Below, in pieces: positions 53,361-62,584 of a stretch of DNA of 64,000 bases; position 1 is the stretch's first letter, and every line of letters begins with the position of its first letter. A program made the translations under genes and the position numbers. A model generated the notes under the pieces. That model had not been told where the DNA came from. It was given only the letters and a program-made list of their open reading frames with translations, and made no database searches. This DNA is from Paracoccaceae bacterium (GTDB taxonomy: Bacteria > Pseudomonadota > Alphaproteobacteria > Rhodobacterales > Rhodobacteraceae), in the NCBI GenBank assembly GCA_029244725.1, contig JAQWQJ010000080.1, forward strand, positions 1 to 64,000, written 5' to 3'.

Positions 53361-54758
53361 TTAACGTCTCCGAAATCTATTCAGATCGCGGTATCCCCGC
53401 CGTGGGTCCACGTCAAGCGCTGCCTCGCCGCCTTTGGCAACCTTAAGAACGAACATTCCGGCCCAAACGGCCGCCAACACCCCGACCAGCGACCCCGCCA
53501 TGGCCTGCCCATAAAGAACACCTGGGGCACCCCATATATTTGCAGCCCAATATGCAGCGGGCAACATCAGCAAACCATCGCGGCTCCAATTCACCACCAT
53601 AGACCGTCCGGGCCGTCCAAGCGTATTAAAGGCAGCGTTGGTCACATAGACCATTCCCATGATAGCCTGCGCCGCGCCGGTGGTGATGGTGAACGCCCGC
53701 AATACCTGTGCCGCTGTACCGGACAGACCAAAGCTGTCGATTATCAGCGGTGTTGCAATGACCAACAGAACCCAAACGCTTAGGGCGTAGACCGCGCAGA
53801 AAATAAGCGCGTCGCGATAGGTTGTCCAAAGACGTTGGTGCAAACCTGCACCAAAATTTTGACCAAAAATGCCACCAATGGCCCCGCTGAGCGCAAAAAT
53901 ACCGCCAAAGGCCATGACGTAAAGACGGTTCGCGACGGCCCATGCAGCAACTGCAGAGTCCCCAAACTGCGCCATGACACCCGTAAGCAGGTAACTGCCA
54001 AACGGGGTGCTTAATTGGGCAATCATGGCTGGCATGGCAATCTTCAAGAACGGTCGGGCGTTTTCCTTCAACGCGGACAGCGATGGCCACGCCAATAGAT
54101 CATGCGTTACAATTGCGAACTTCAACGCCATACCTGACAGAACAACCCGCGAGATATTTAGCGCGATCGCCGCACCGTCCAAGCCAAGGTCAGCCCAAAT
54201 GATCAACGCAGGATCAACCACCATAGACACCATGCCGGACGTGAGCGTTACAAACATTGCCCGCTTGCCATCCCCCTTCGCCCGCAAAGACGCCGAGGCG
54301 ATTAGGCCAATCGCCATCAACGCCAACGACGGCACCGTGAGCAACAAATACCGCGCGGCAAGGTCTCGGGTTTCGCCCTCTGCCCCGACAAGATCGAGCA
54401 TGTCCCAGCGAAACAGTATAACCAACAGCGCGATCACAGCTTGGATCAGGATCGTCAGGATCATCGAGGACGTCGCCTCGTGTCGTGCACCTTGGGGATC
54501 GCCAGACCCGATCTTTCGCGAGATCAAAGCCGTCGCAGCAATCATTAAGCCGACGCCGCTTGAGACCGACAGAAACTGGATCGCAAAGGCAAAACCGATG
54601 GCGGCCACCAAACGTGGCTCGCCTAGCTGTGAAATCCAAAACAGGTTCGCCGCATCAACCAGAAACACAAACGATATGCCCGCCGCGCCGGTCATGGTCA
54701 TGCGCACCACATGCCCCATCGTCGATCCGGTCAGAAAGCGTGCCCCCGGATCGGACAT
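53361..54758 (-). CDS. MATE family efflux transporter
   Basis: A 465-residue inner-membrane exporter with about twelve transmembrane segments in two repeats. The first half starts GHVVRMTMTGAAGISFVFLVDAANLFWISQLG. It is distinct from the MATE protein at 2106-3422. Substrate unknown. It lies between prmA and an MFS gene with 0-2-base gaps, so the three genes form a tight minus-strand run. Confidence 0.9.
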   Translation of the reverse strand: MSDPGARFLTGSTMGHVVRMTMTGAAGISFVFLVDAANLFWISQLGEPRLVAAIGFAFAIQFLSVSSGVGLMIAATALISRKIGSGDPQGARHEATSSMILTILIQAVIALLVILFRWDMLDLVGAEGETRDLAARYLLLTVPSLALMAIGLIASASLRAKGDGKRAMFVTLTSGMVSMVVDPALIIWADLGLDGAAIALNISRVVLSGMALKFAIVTHDLLAWPSLSALKENARPFLKIAMPAMIAQLSTPFGSYLLTGVMAQFGDSAVAAWAVANRLYVMAFGGIFALSGAIGGIFGQNFGAGLHQRLWTTYRDALIFCAVYALSVWVLLVIATPLIIDSFGLSGTAAQVLRAFTITTGAAQAIMGMVYVTNAAFNTLGRPGRSMVVNWSRDGLLMLPAAYWAANIWGAPGVLYGQAMAGSLVGVLAAVWAGMFVLKVAKGGEAALDVDPRRGYRDLNRFRRR

Positions 54759-54760
54759 GA

Positions 54761-55993
54761 CTAAGCCACCGCTGGAAAGTTCAAGCGCGCAAAGACGGTC
54801 TCATTACCCTTCTCGGGATGACGCGGGATCAGCAAGCTTAGAAAAAGCGATCCGGCGGCCATACAGGCAGCCACCACAAACACTGCGCTAGGCGACACAA
54901 GCCAGAGGTACCCCAAGCCCGCAGGCAAAAACACCGCTGCAATGTGGTTGATTGTAAAAGCCACCGCCGCTGTGGGCGCAATATCTTTTGGATCAGCGAT
55001 TTTCTGAAAGTAGGTCTTTAGGGCCAACGCCAATGCAAACAACATGTGATCAATGACGTAAAGCGCACTCGCCAACACAACACCCCAGCCAAACCAATAA
55101 AGCCCGCCATACATCAAGAATACGATCACCAGACCGGTGTACTCGAAAATCAATGCGCGACGCTCGCCCCACATAGTGACGGCCTTACCGATCAACGGTG
55201 CCGCGATGATGTTTATCACCAAATTGATAAGATAAAGCGACGTCACTTCATGCACTTCGAACCCGAATTTCTCGACCATCATAAAGGCGGCGAACACCAT
55301 GAATATCTGGCGCCGAGCGCCTGCCATGAATTGCAGCGCATAATAGAGCCAGTATCGCTTGCGCAAAATCATCTTTTTGATCTGGGGCGTAGGAGATTCA
55401 AAGGACGGATAGGCAAACAGACAGAACAGCGCAATTAAAGCCGTTAGCCCGCCGCCAACCATATAAACGACCGAATACGTCAGGTTGAGACGCTCCCAAA
55501 GAACCACGATTAGCAGATAGGCAACGAAGGTGACGGCCGACCCTGCCGCCATCAACCACCCCAAAATCTGAGGTGCTTTTTCCTTGGACAACCATTGCAG
55601 CTGCAGTGATTGGTTCACAGTCTCGTAATAATGAAACCCGATTGAGCTGAGCATCGTAATGGTCAGAATGCCCGCCATAGATGGGAAATAGGCGGTCACC
55701 ATCGTCGCCACCCCCAACAGGATCAGCGACACCATTCCCAAGACCTGCTCGCGAATAAAAATGATGATTGCAATCACGCCGACAGCCAAAAACCCTGGGA
55801 TTTCACGCACCGTATGCAGCCAACCATTGTCCGACCCGTCAAAGCCGCCGACCTCGATCACAAAGTTATTCAGCAACGCAGACCACGTATTGAACGCAAT
55901 CGGCATCGCCAATGCCATCATGAACAACAACGTGATCGGCCTGCGCCAAAAAGGTAATTCATGCGCATTTTCGAGGGGAAATATCTTGGTCAT
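54761..55993 (-). CDS. MFS transporter
   Basis: A 410-residue protein with about twelve transmembrane helices. Start ATG at 55993 (MTKIFPLENAHELPFWRRP) fits the first helix; the longer reading to 56113 has a charged extension without family support. Features include FVIEVGGFDGSDNGWLHTVREIPGF and RRQIFMVFAAFMMVEKFGFEV. Substrate unknown. First of the MFS-MATE-prmA run. Confidence 0.85.
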   Translation of the reverse strand: MTKIFPLENAHELPFWRRPITLLFMMALAMPIAFNTWSALLNNFVIEVGGFDGSDNGWLHTVREIPGFLAVGVIAIIIFIREQVLGMVSLILLGVATMVTAYFPSMAGILTITMLSSIGFHYYETVNQSLQLQWLSKEKAPQILGWLMAAGSAVTFVAYLLIVVLWERLNLTYSVVYMVGGGLTALIALFCLFAYPSFESPTPQIKKMILRKRYWLYYALQFMAGARRQIFMVFAAFMMVEKFGFEVHEVTSLYLINLVINIIAAPLIGKAVTMWGERRALIFEYTGLVIVFLMYGGLYWFGWGVVLASALYVIDHMLFALALALKTYFQKIADPKDIAPTAAVAFTINHIAAVFLPAGLGYLWLVSPSAVFVVAACMAAGSLFLSLLIPRHPEKGNETVFARLNFPAVA

Positions 55994-56332
55994 ACTGCCC
56001 TTTACGCGCTTCCTGAGTTCAGAAACAGCGAATTTGCGACATTCCCTTCGAAACGGGCCTATATCAATTTGATCGCAGACTCGTCGCTGTCGCGGGTAAG
56101 GTACGATACCCACGCCAAACTGGGTATCCTCTGGCAGTCAAAAATTCCCTAAATTCCGATTAATTTTCGATTGGTCATTTTAGCCCCGACCTCAAAACCA
56201 AGATCCCCCTTGGCGACCGTCAGGACTTGCACTGTACTGATACTTTATCTTGCCCAAAATACCTCGGGAGAGCGCGAGAGGGCAGCGCCCTCTCGCCTAG
56301 GTCGGAGCGTCCACGCTCCGACACAAAGCCGT
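55994..56332. other. Intergenic region between MFS gene and priA with REP-like repeat and two hairpins
   Basis: 339 bases with no supported gene. Near the MFS start the region should contain its promoter. The part at 56244-56322 holds the REP-like core and two strong hairpins downstream of priA. No reading frame has homology-like features. Confidence 0.6.
56244..56322 (+). repeat. REP-like dispersed repeat with two hairpins, downstream of priA
   Basis: The core TTTATCTTGCCCAAAATACC plus TCGGG matches the copies at 28083 and, more loosely, 8743. It is followed by GCGAGAGGGC-AGC-GCCCTCTCGC (56274-56296) and GTCGGAGCG-TCCA-CGCTCCGAC (56301-56322). On the minus strand these hairpins lie 11 bases after the priA stop, so they may also act in its termination. 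Confidence 0.75.
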
Positions 56333-58534
56333 TTAGTAAAAACTCTGCGGATCAATATCGACCGCCAGCCGCAAATCACCTTTGGGCTGGAATTGCCCAA
56401 CCCATTCAGAAATTGCCCGCTGCAAGGCCACACCTTTGCCGGCCTTTACCAACAACCGCACGCGATGCCGCCCGCGCACCCTGGCTATTGGTGCTGGGGC
56501 CGGACCAAACACTTGGCCTCCAACGGAACGCACCGCGCCATCAGACCGTGCAAGCGCCATGCCCAGCTCCATCACCTGATGCGCATCCGATCCGCTGATC
56601 ACGATGCCAGCCAATCGTCCGAACGGAGGCATTCCCGCCGCCTCTCGCTGTGCTGCTTCGGCCTTCCAAAAACCTTCCTCATCCCCTGCCAAAATTGCAC
56701 GGATCACAGGGTGTTCGGGTTGATAGGTCTGCATCACGGCTTCGCCCGGTGTTTCGGATCGTCCCGCACGCCCTGAGACCTGACGCATCAATTGAAACGT
56801 CCGCTCAGACGCCCTCAGGTCCGAGCCATGCAGCCCAAGGTCCGCATCAATTACACCGACTAACGTCAACAGCGGAAAGTTATGCCCCTTCGCCACCAGT
56901 TGTGTACCGACAATGATGTCGCAACCTCCTGCAGCGATCGCTTCGATCTCAGCCTTCAAAGCCCGCGCTGACCCAAAGCGGTCTGACGACAACACAGCGA
57001 CGCGCGCTTGGGGAAACAGCGCCATGGCTTCTTCGGCCAACCTTTCAACCCCCGGTCCGATGGGGGCCATGCGATCCTCGGCCTCACAGGATGGGCATTG
57101 CGTCGGGATTGGTTTGCTCTCACCGCATTGGTGGCAGATAAGGCGTTTTTGAAATCTGTGTTCAACCATGCGGCTGTCGCATTGATCGCAGCCGATCTGG
57201 TGCCCACAAGCGCGACACATTGTGATCGGCGCATAGCCGCGACGGTTGATGAACAGCAGCGATTGTTCGCCTAACTCTAACCTGCGCTCGACCCGTTTTT
57301 TCAACTCTTCTGACACCCAGCGCGACGACGGCAACGCCTCGGCGCGCATGTCTATTGTGCCCATACGGGGCATCACGGCCGCGCCATATCGACTGGTTAG
57401 TTCTATCTTGTCGTATTTGCCGGCCTCGGCGTTGGCCCAGCTTTCAAGGCTCGGGGTTGCTGACGCCAACACCACCTGCGATCCGCAGATTGAGGCCCGA
57501 AGCACCGCCATGTCCCGCGCATTATAAAGAACACCGTCTTCTTGTTTATAGCTGGTGTCATGTTCCTCATCGACGATGATTAGCCCTAGATCTTGGTAGG
57601 GCAAAAACAACGCCGACCGCGCTCCAATCACCATCTGAGCGCCGCCCTGCCCGACCATTTTCCACGTGCGCCGCCGTTCAGTCATCGTAACGCCCGAGTG
57701 CCACTCGGCAGGCTTAGCACCAAAACGTGCCTGAACGCGGGAAAGAAACTCAGCCGTCAACGCGATCTCGGGCAGCAGCACAAGCGCCTGACGTCCTTGC
57801 CGCAGACATTCGGCCACGGCCTCAAGATATACTTCGGTTTTGCCCGATCCCGTGACACCGCGCAGCAAGGTCGTTCCGTAGTCTCCAGTTTTCGCGCGCT
57901 GACGTAAATGTTCAGCCGCCAATGTTTGGTCCTCGGTCAACTCTTTACTTCCCCACTCGGGATCTAAGCGCTGAAAAGGCGTGTCCCTCGGGGTTGCCAC
58001 CTCGGCCACTGCGCCAAGTTTGACCATGCCCTTTACGACCGAACTTGACGTTCCAGCCATCTCGGCCAATTCGCGCAGGGTGAATGACAAACCGCCGTAT
58101 TCTTCGAACACAGCCAAAACCCGCTTGCGAGCATCTGTCATGCGCTCGGGCAATGTGTCTCCTGGCCGATAGACTTTGCGCATCGACAAGGGATCGCCCA
58201 ATCCGGGCGCGCGGGTCGCAAGGCGCAGCATGGCGGGCATCGATGTCAGGGTATAGGCGGCGGCCTTTTCTAGGAACAACCGCATTTCTTCGCGCATAGG
58301 GGCCACGTCCAACACACGCACAACAGAGCGAATTTTGGATAGATCGAAATCGCCCTTCCCAACGCCCCATACCACGCCCAGAACTTTACGGGGTCCCAAA
58401 GGCACTTCGACAAACGCACCGACAAAACACCCGCCTTCAGGTGCCTTGTAGTCTAGCGTCCGGTCAAGCGGTTGGGTGGTCATCACAGCCACCAAAGCAC
58501 CTTCGTCAAAAAAGTCCTGATCCATGTCTCTCAT
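56333..58534 (-). CDS. priA: Primosomal replication protein N' (PriA helicase)
   Basis: A 733-residue DNA helicase that restarts stalled forks. N-terminal 3'-end-binding domain, Walker A GVTGSGKTEVYLEAV (about 222-236), DEEH in LIIVDEEHDTSYKQEDG (about 318-334) and eight zinc cysteines in CRACGHQIGCDQCDSRM and CHQCGESKPIPTQCPSCEAED. The start at 58534 (MRDMDQDFF) fits the family; an in-frame upstream region reaching 59065 lies inside fsa and is not real. Confidence 0.94.
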   Translation of the reverse strand: MRDMDQDFFDEGALVAVMTTQPLDRTLDYKAPEGGCFVGAFVEVPLGPRKVLGVVWGVGKGDFDLSKIRSVVRVLDVAPMREEMRLFLEKAAAYTLTSMPAMLRLATRAPGLGDPLSMRKVYRPGDTLPERMTDARKRVLAVFEEYGGLSFTLRELAEMAGTSSSVVKGMVKLGAVAEVATPRDTPFQRLDPEWGSKELTEDQTLAAEHLRQRAKTGDYGTTLLRGVTGSGKTEVYLEAVAECLRQGRQALVLLPEIALTAEFLSRVQARFGAKPAEWHSGVTMTERRRTWKMVGQGGAQMVIGARSALFLPYQDLGLIIVDEEHDTSYKQEDGVLYNARDMAVLRASICGSQVVLASATPSLESWANAEAGKYDKIELTSRYGAAVMPRMGTIDMRAEALPSSRWVSEELKKRVERRLELGEQSLLFINRRGYAPITMCRACGHQIGCDQCDSRMVEHRFQKRLICHQCGESKPIPTQCPSCEAEDRMAPIGPGVERLAEEAMALFPQARVAVLSSDRFGSARALKAEIEAIAAGGCDIIVGTQLVAKGHNFPLLTLVGVIDADLGLHGSDLRASERTFQLMRQVSGRAGRSETPGEAVMQTYQPEHPVIRAILAGDEEGFWKAEAAQREAAGMPPFGRLAGIVISGSDAHQVMELGMALARSDGAVRSVGGQVFGPAPAPIARVRGRHRVRLLVKAGKGVALQRAISEWVGQFQPKGDLRLAVDIDPQSFY

Positions 58535-58616
58535 TCGATGTCTGGGCTTTTGGCCCCTGTGCTTCTGAGGTAAGGAACCGCCAAGCAAAAGCCAAGCATA
58601 CCAGAGGATGCCCGCC

Positions 58617-59270
58617 ATGAAATTTTTTGTCGATACTGCAGACGTTGCGGCCATCGCCGAGCTGAACGAAACGGGTATGGTGGATGGGGTGACAACCAAT
58701 CCGTCGCTGATCAAGAAATCCGGTCGTGATATTCTCGAAGTGACGCGTGAAATCTGCTCAATCGTTTCCGGTCCAGTTTCAGCCGAAGTCACGGCGACCG
58801 ACGCCGAGACAATGGTCGCCGAAGGGCGCAAGCTGGTCGAGATCGCAGGCAATATCGCTGTTAAGGTTCCGCTAACTTGGGACGGGTTGAAAGCTTGCAA
58901 AGTATTGTCGGCTGAAGGCCACATGGTCAACGTCACCCTATGCTTTTCGGCCAACCAAGCGTTGCTGGCAGCCAAGGCTGGCGCGACGTTTATTTCTCCG
59001 TTCATAGGCAGGCTTGACGATATCAACCTTGATGGGATGGAGTTGATCCAAGACATCCGCACCATTTACGACAACTACGGCTTCGAGACTCAAATTCTTG
59101 CGGCTTCAATCCGCACAGCCAATCATATCGTTGACTGCGCCCGCATCGGTGCGGACGTGATCACCGCCCCACCTGCTGTGATCAAAGCGATGGTGACCCA
59201 CCCGCTAACCGACAAAGGTCTTGAGGTTTTCCTAGCCGATATCAAAAGCGCTGGCATCAAAATCGTTTAA
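58617..59270 (+). CDS. fsa: Fructose-6-phosphate aldolase / transaldolase-like protein
   Basis: A 217-residue aldolase of the transaldolase family, type Fsa/TalC, starting [10 protein letters not shown] at 58617 with AGAGGA about 9 bases upstream. Schiff-base Lys83 in [12 protein letters not shown], the [12 protein letters not shown] motif (about 25-36) and [16 protein letters not shown]. It catalyses reversible aldol cleavage of fructose 6-phosphate or transaldolase-like transfer. Divergent from priA. Confidence 0.92.
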   Translation: MKFFVDTADVAAIAELNETGMVDGVTTNPSLIKKSGRDILEVTREICSIVSGPVSAEVTATDAETMVAEGRKLVEIAGNIAVKVPLTWDGLKACKVLSAEGHMVNVTLCFSANQALLAAKAGATFISPFIGRLDDINLDGMELIQDIRTIYDNYGFETQILAASIRTANHIVDCARIGADVITAPPAVIKAMVTHPLTDKGLEVFLADIKSAGIKIV

Positions 59271-59407
59271 CCAAATGCGATAGCATGCCGGTTGATCGCC
59301 TAGGTCGCGATGCGCTTTTTGCGCGTACCTGCGAAAAACGTTTGCGAAATTCTGTCTTCTGCGTGTTATAAGGCAAAAAAAACAAAAACATAAAACCGAG
59401 GCAGGTT

Positions 59408-60115
59408 ATGAGCAGCACCGCAGAGCTCGAAGAGGTGCTACGTGAGAAAATTCTCGCGGAGCCCAATACTATTTTAGATGATCATGACGTCATGACCGCG
59501 CTTGTGCGCGCGAATGAAAAGGTCATGGGCGAAAACATCGTCGACCTTCGTGGCATCGCCATGAATCGACTTGAAGCGCGTTTGGGCAAGCTAGAAAGCA
59601 CCCATCGAAGCGTGATCGCCGCCGCCTATGAAAATCTGGCTGGCACCAATCAGATCCACCGCGCCATTTTGCGGCTGCTGGATCCGACCGATTTTGAGAC
59701 GTTTTTATCCGATCTTGGCACCGAGGTCGCAGATATCCTTCGGGTCGACGCTATGCGCTTGGTTCTTGAAACCGCCCAATCCGAGACCAGTCCTGCGATA
59801 CAGCAGATGGGCGACGTTCTCAGTACGGCTGAACCGGGATTTGTAGACGAGTTCCTGTCGCGTGGTCGCAATACGACGATCCGGCAGGTCACACTTCGCC
59901 AAATCAGTGCTGGCGCGGAAAGTGTCTACGGCAATGCTGCAGATCACATCCGTTCCGAAGCTTGCATCAAGCTAAACCTCGGCGAAGGCCGATTGCCCGG
60001 AGTGTTGGTGATGGGATCGGAAGACCCCCACCAATTCAACCCGCAGCAAGGTACAGACCTTCTGGGGTTCTATGCGGCGGTGTTTGAACGATTGATGCGC
60101 CGCTGGCTGTCATGA
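59408..60115 (+). CDS. DUF484 family protein
   Basis: A 235-residue cytosolic protein. DUF484 proteins are GAF-like and commonly precede xerC, as here. Sections such as RRGLMSSTAELE... are not motif-bearing, but the pattern LVRANEKVMGENIVDLRGIAMNRLEARLGKLE and the closing GTDLLGFYAAVFERLMRRWL fit the family. The function is unknown. The stop overlaps the xerC ATG (ATGA), so they are coupled. Confidence 0.85.
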   Translation: MSSTAELEEVLREKILAEPNTILDDHDVMTALVRANEKVMGENIVDLRGIAMNRLEARLGKLESTHRSVIAAAYENLAGTNQIHRAILRLLDPTDFETFLSDLGTEVADILRVDAMRLVLETAQSETSPAIQQMGDVLSTAEPGFVDEFLSRGRNTTIRQVTLRQISAGAESVYGNAADHIRSEACIKLNLGEGRLPGVLVMGSEDPHQFNPQQGTDLLGFYAAVFERLMRRWLS

Positions 60116-61032
60116 GCCTGATTTCCCCTGCCGCGCTGGATCGGATGCAAGATTGGCTTGCCTCTGAAAAAGCGCTGAAGGGGGCATCGGACAATACGCT
60201 AAAAGCTTACCAAGCAGACGTTCTCGGGTTTGTCAGTTTCATGACGTTGCACAAGGGCGAGCCTCAGGGCCTAAAGCCGTTGGCAAAGATCACAGTGTCA
60301 GACATGCGCTCTTGGATGGCAAGTGAGCGCGGGCGCGGGACTTCAGCCAGATCATTGGCGCGGGGGTTGTCCGCCGTTAAGACGTTCTATCGCTGGCTTG
60401 CATCTCGCGAAGGGTTTGAGCCGACATCGGTTTTATCGACCCGCGCACCGAAGTTTCAAAACAAGCTGCCCCGCCCGCTGACCGAAATCGCCGCAAAAGA
60501 CATGCTTGCGACTGTCGAGTTTCAATCCGAAGAGCCTTGGGTTGCTGCGCGCGATGCCGCGGTACTGACCTTGCTTTATGGTTGCGGTTTGCGAATATCC
60601 GAAGCGCTCGGATTGCTGGGTAAAAATTTACCATTGGGCGAAGTTCTGCGGATCAGCGGTAAAGGTGGCAAAGAACGCTTGGTGCCAGTGTTGCCTGCCG
60701 CACAGCAGGCGATGGAGGAATATCTTGCGCTTTGCCCTTATCACACGGATCCAGACACAACGGTTTTTCGAGGTGCGCGCGGGGGGGCATTGAACCCGCG
60801 CGCCATCCAAAAAGCAGTCGAGCGAACGCGCTTACAGCTTGGTTTGCCGGCCTCGGCCACGCCGCACGCGATGCGCCATAGCTTTGCGACGCATCTGCTT
60901 AGCGCGGGTGGTGATCTGAGGGCGATACAGGAATTGCTAGGTCATGCTTCGCTTTCGACAACCCAAGCCTACACGGCTGTGGATAACGCCCGTTTAATGG
61001 AAGTTTATAATAAGACTCATCCCCGCACCTGA
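60112..61032 (+). CDS. xerC: Tyrosine recombinase XerC
   Basis: A 306-residue site-specific recombinase resolving chromosome dimers at dif with XerD. N-terminal core-binding SAM-like domain (about 8-95), C-terminal catalytic domain with the R-K-H-R-H-Y set: Arg in YGCGLRISEALGL, His/Arg in HAMRHSFATHLL, His in LLGHASLSTTQAYT (Tyr nucleophile near the end of that motif). Confidence 0.94.
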   Translation: MSLISPAALDRMQDWLASEKALKGASDNTLKAYQADVLGFVSFMTLHKGEPQGLKPLAKITVSDMRSWMASERGRGTSARSLARGLSAVKTFYRWLASREGFEPTSVLSTRAPKFQNKLPRPLTEIAAKDMLATVEFQSEEPWVAARDAAVLTLLYGCGLRISEALGLLGKNLPLGEVLRISGKGGKERLVPVLPAAQQAMEEYLALCPYHTDPDTTVFRGARGGALNPRAIQKAVERTRLQLGLPASATPHAMRHSFATHLLSAGGDLRAIQELLGHASLSTTQAYTAVDNARLMEVYNKTHPRT

Positions 61033-61072
61033 TTTCATTGCTCTTTAATTCGAATTCAGTCATGAGGGTCGG

Positions 61073-61765
61073 ATGACGATACAAATGCGCGCCTTAATGG
61101 TTCACTTTCTCACTGCGACCGGCGCAGTTTTTGCAATGCTGGCTCTGCTGGCTGCGGTCGATGAAGAATGGAGCCTGATGTTCCTGTGGCTTGTTGTTGC
61201 TTTTGCGGTCGACGGGATCGACGGGCCATTGGCACGCAAATATGAGGTTCAAAAGAACGCACCTTTGTTTGATGGCGCTTTGCTTGATCTCATCATCGAC
61301 TACCTGACCTATGTCTTCATTCCGGCGTTTGCACTGTTCAAATCAGGGCTGCTTCCGGGCTGGACTGGCTGGATCGTGATCATCATCATAACATTCGCCT
61401 CGGCGCTCTATTTCGCAATTGCGACGATGAAAACGGCGGATAAATCCTTTCTCGGGTTTCCTGGTTGCTGGAATATGGTTGTTATCGTGCTCTTCGCCGT
61501 TGAGCCGAATTTCTGGGTGATCCTTGGTTTGGTGATCTTCCTTGCTGTGGCGATGTTTCTGCCGCTGCGATTTATTCACCCATCACGAACCAAGCGCTGG
61601 CGTGTAATTTCCCTGCCGATTTCTTTGGCGTGGGTGTTGTTTGCAGGTTGGGCAGCGTGGGTCGACTTTGACCCGCAAAGCTGGGCGCATTGGGGCCTTG
61701 TGGCCACGTCGCTTTATTTGGTCTCGGCCGGCATCTTGCAGCAGATCATCCCTGAAAAGGGCTAG
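61073..61765 (+). CDS. pcs: Phosphatidylcholine synthase
   Basis: A 230-residue membrane enzyme of the CDP-alcohol phosphatidyltransferase family. The catalytic signature DG-x2-AR-x8-G-x3-D-x3-D is visible in DGIDGPLARKYE...FDGALLDLIIDY (about 45-75). Several transmembrane helices follow (about 90-230). Pcs joins choline to CDP-diacylglycerol to form phosphatidylcholine, common in alphaproteobacteria. It follows xerC by 40 bases and has its own hairpin terminator candidate. Confidence 0.9.
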   Translation: MTIQMRALMVHFLTATGAVFAMLALLAAVDEEWSLMFLWLVVAFAVDGIDGPLARKYEVQKNAPLFDGALLDLIIDYLTYVFIPAFALFKSGLLPGWTGWIVIIIITFASALYFAIATMKTADKSFLGFPGCWNMVVIVLFAVEPNFWVILGLVIFLAVAMFLPLRFIHPSRTKRWRVISLPISLAWVLFAGWAAWVDFDPQSWAHWGLVATSLYLVSAGILQQIIPEKG

Positions 61766-62023
61766 GCCAGCAGAAACGCCCTGCACAGAGCATCTCTGGC
61801 AGGGAACATTTCTATTGATCGTAAAGGGTGGCGGGCCCGCCAATTGGTCGTGTTTACTCTGCCAAGAGGGGTGATGTTCCCCTCCACCAATCGAATTCTG
61901 AGGTGGTCTGGCCGGGGTCTCGGAATCCTAGCTTTCGCTATCCTACTTCCCGTTCGATCCACGATCTGCGCGCATGGGCAAGATGCGCGGTAAGGGTTAA
62001 AGAGGTGTATGACCTCCGTGCGC
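61766..62023. other. Hairpin-rich intergenic region between pcs and GNAT gene
   Basis: 258 bases with no gene. Hairpins: CCCTGC-A-CAGAG-CAT-CTCTG-GCAGGG (61779-61804), palindrome TGGCGGGCCCGCCA (61829-61842), GAGGGG-TGATGTT-CCCCTC (61866-61884), GAGGT-GTATG-ACCTC (62002-62016) and GCGCTT-A-AAGCGC over the GNAT stop. The first may terminate pcs; the rest has no assigned function. Confidence 0.55.
61779..61804. terminator. Hairpin downstream of pcs (terminator candidate)
   Basis: A 6+5-bp stem with a single bulged A and a 3-base loop, 13 bases after the pcs stop. The following AACATTTCT is a poor U-run. Confidence 0.5.
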
Positions 62024-62572
62024 TTAAAGCGCCAAACCCGTCGCGGCCAGCCAGTCCTGAGCCGTCATCGTGTAGCATTTCATATCGTTGGCACGCCCGC
62101 TGACGGTCAGCGTTCCGTCATAGGAAAACTGTGCGCCCAATCGGGTCGTAGCGATTTGCGACCGCTTGTTGTCGTGACCGATATGGAACCAAACCCGATC
62201 TTCGCTGGCCAGAATGTGCTGCACCATCAAATGTTTCATTTCGCGGTTCCAAACACCGCCCCAATTGGGCTTGCCAAGGAAGGTGAACCCTATTCCCCAT
62301 TCACCCGGATGCTCGGGGACGTCATAAAAACGAGAGCAACCGATGATCCCGCCCGTTACTTTTTCCCGCGCGACCAAAGTGCCACCCGCAGCAAGAAGGA
62401 AGTCAAAATAGGGATCGAATACCCCACGCTGATAGCGGTCGTTTGACGGATGTTGTGCCCAGACCTCTGGATCGCTGGCCTGCGTAAACAGACCCTCGCG
62501 ATCAGCTTCTTTTATCGGGTCAAGCCGAAGGTTTTCCCCGATCAGGCTAGGATTTTGATTGAACTCAGTCAT
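62024..62572 (-). CDS. GNAT family N-acetyltransferase (RimJ/RimL type)
   Basis: A 182-residue acetyltransferase. Features include LRLDPIKEADREGLF at the start, WGIGFTFLGKPNWGGVWNREMKHLMVQHIL (about 93-122, the CoA-binding region) and GHDNKRSQIATTRLGAQFS. Members acetylate ribosomal protein N-termini, aminoglycosides or small molecules; substrate unknown. It lies 12 bases after the ABC exporter gene on the same strand, possibly co-transcribed. Confidence 0.82.
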   Translation of the reverse strand: MTEFNQNPSLIGENLRLDPIKEADREGLFTQASDPEVWAQHPSNDRYQRGVFDPYFDFLLAAGGTLVAREKVTGGIIGCSRFYDVPEHPGEWGIGFTFLGKPNWGGVWNREMKHLMVQHILASEDRVWFHIGHDNKRSQIATTRLGAQFSYDGTLTVSGRANDMKCYTMTAQDWLAATGLAL

Positions 62573-62584
62573 TCGTCCTTCCCG

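Noticed and set aside
54007-54891. A 294-residue open frame on the plus strand opposite the MATE gene
   Set aside because: Shadow frame of a GC-biased membrane-protein gene; no motif, no Shine-Dalgarno, complete overlap with the MATE gene.
58535-59065. Long N-terminal extension of PriA into the fsa gene
   Set aside because: It is antisense to fsa, which has clear aldolase motifs; PriA begins at MRDMDQDFF.
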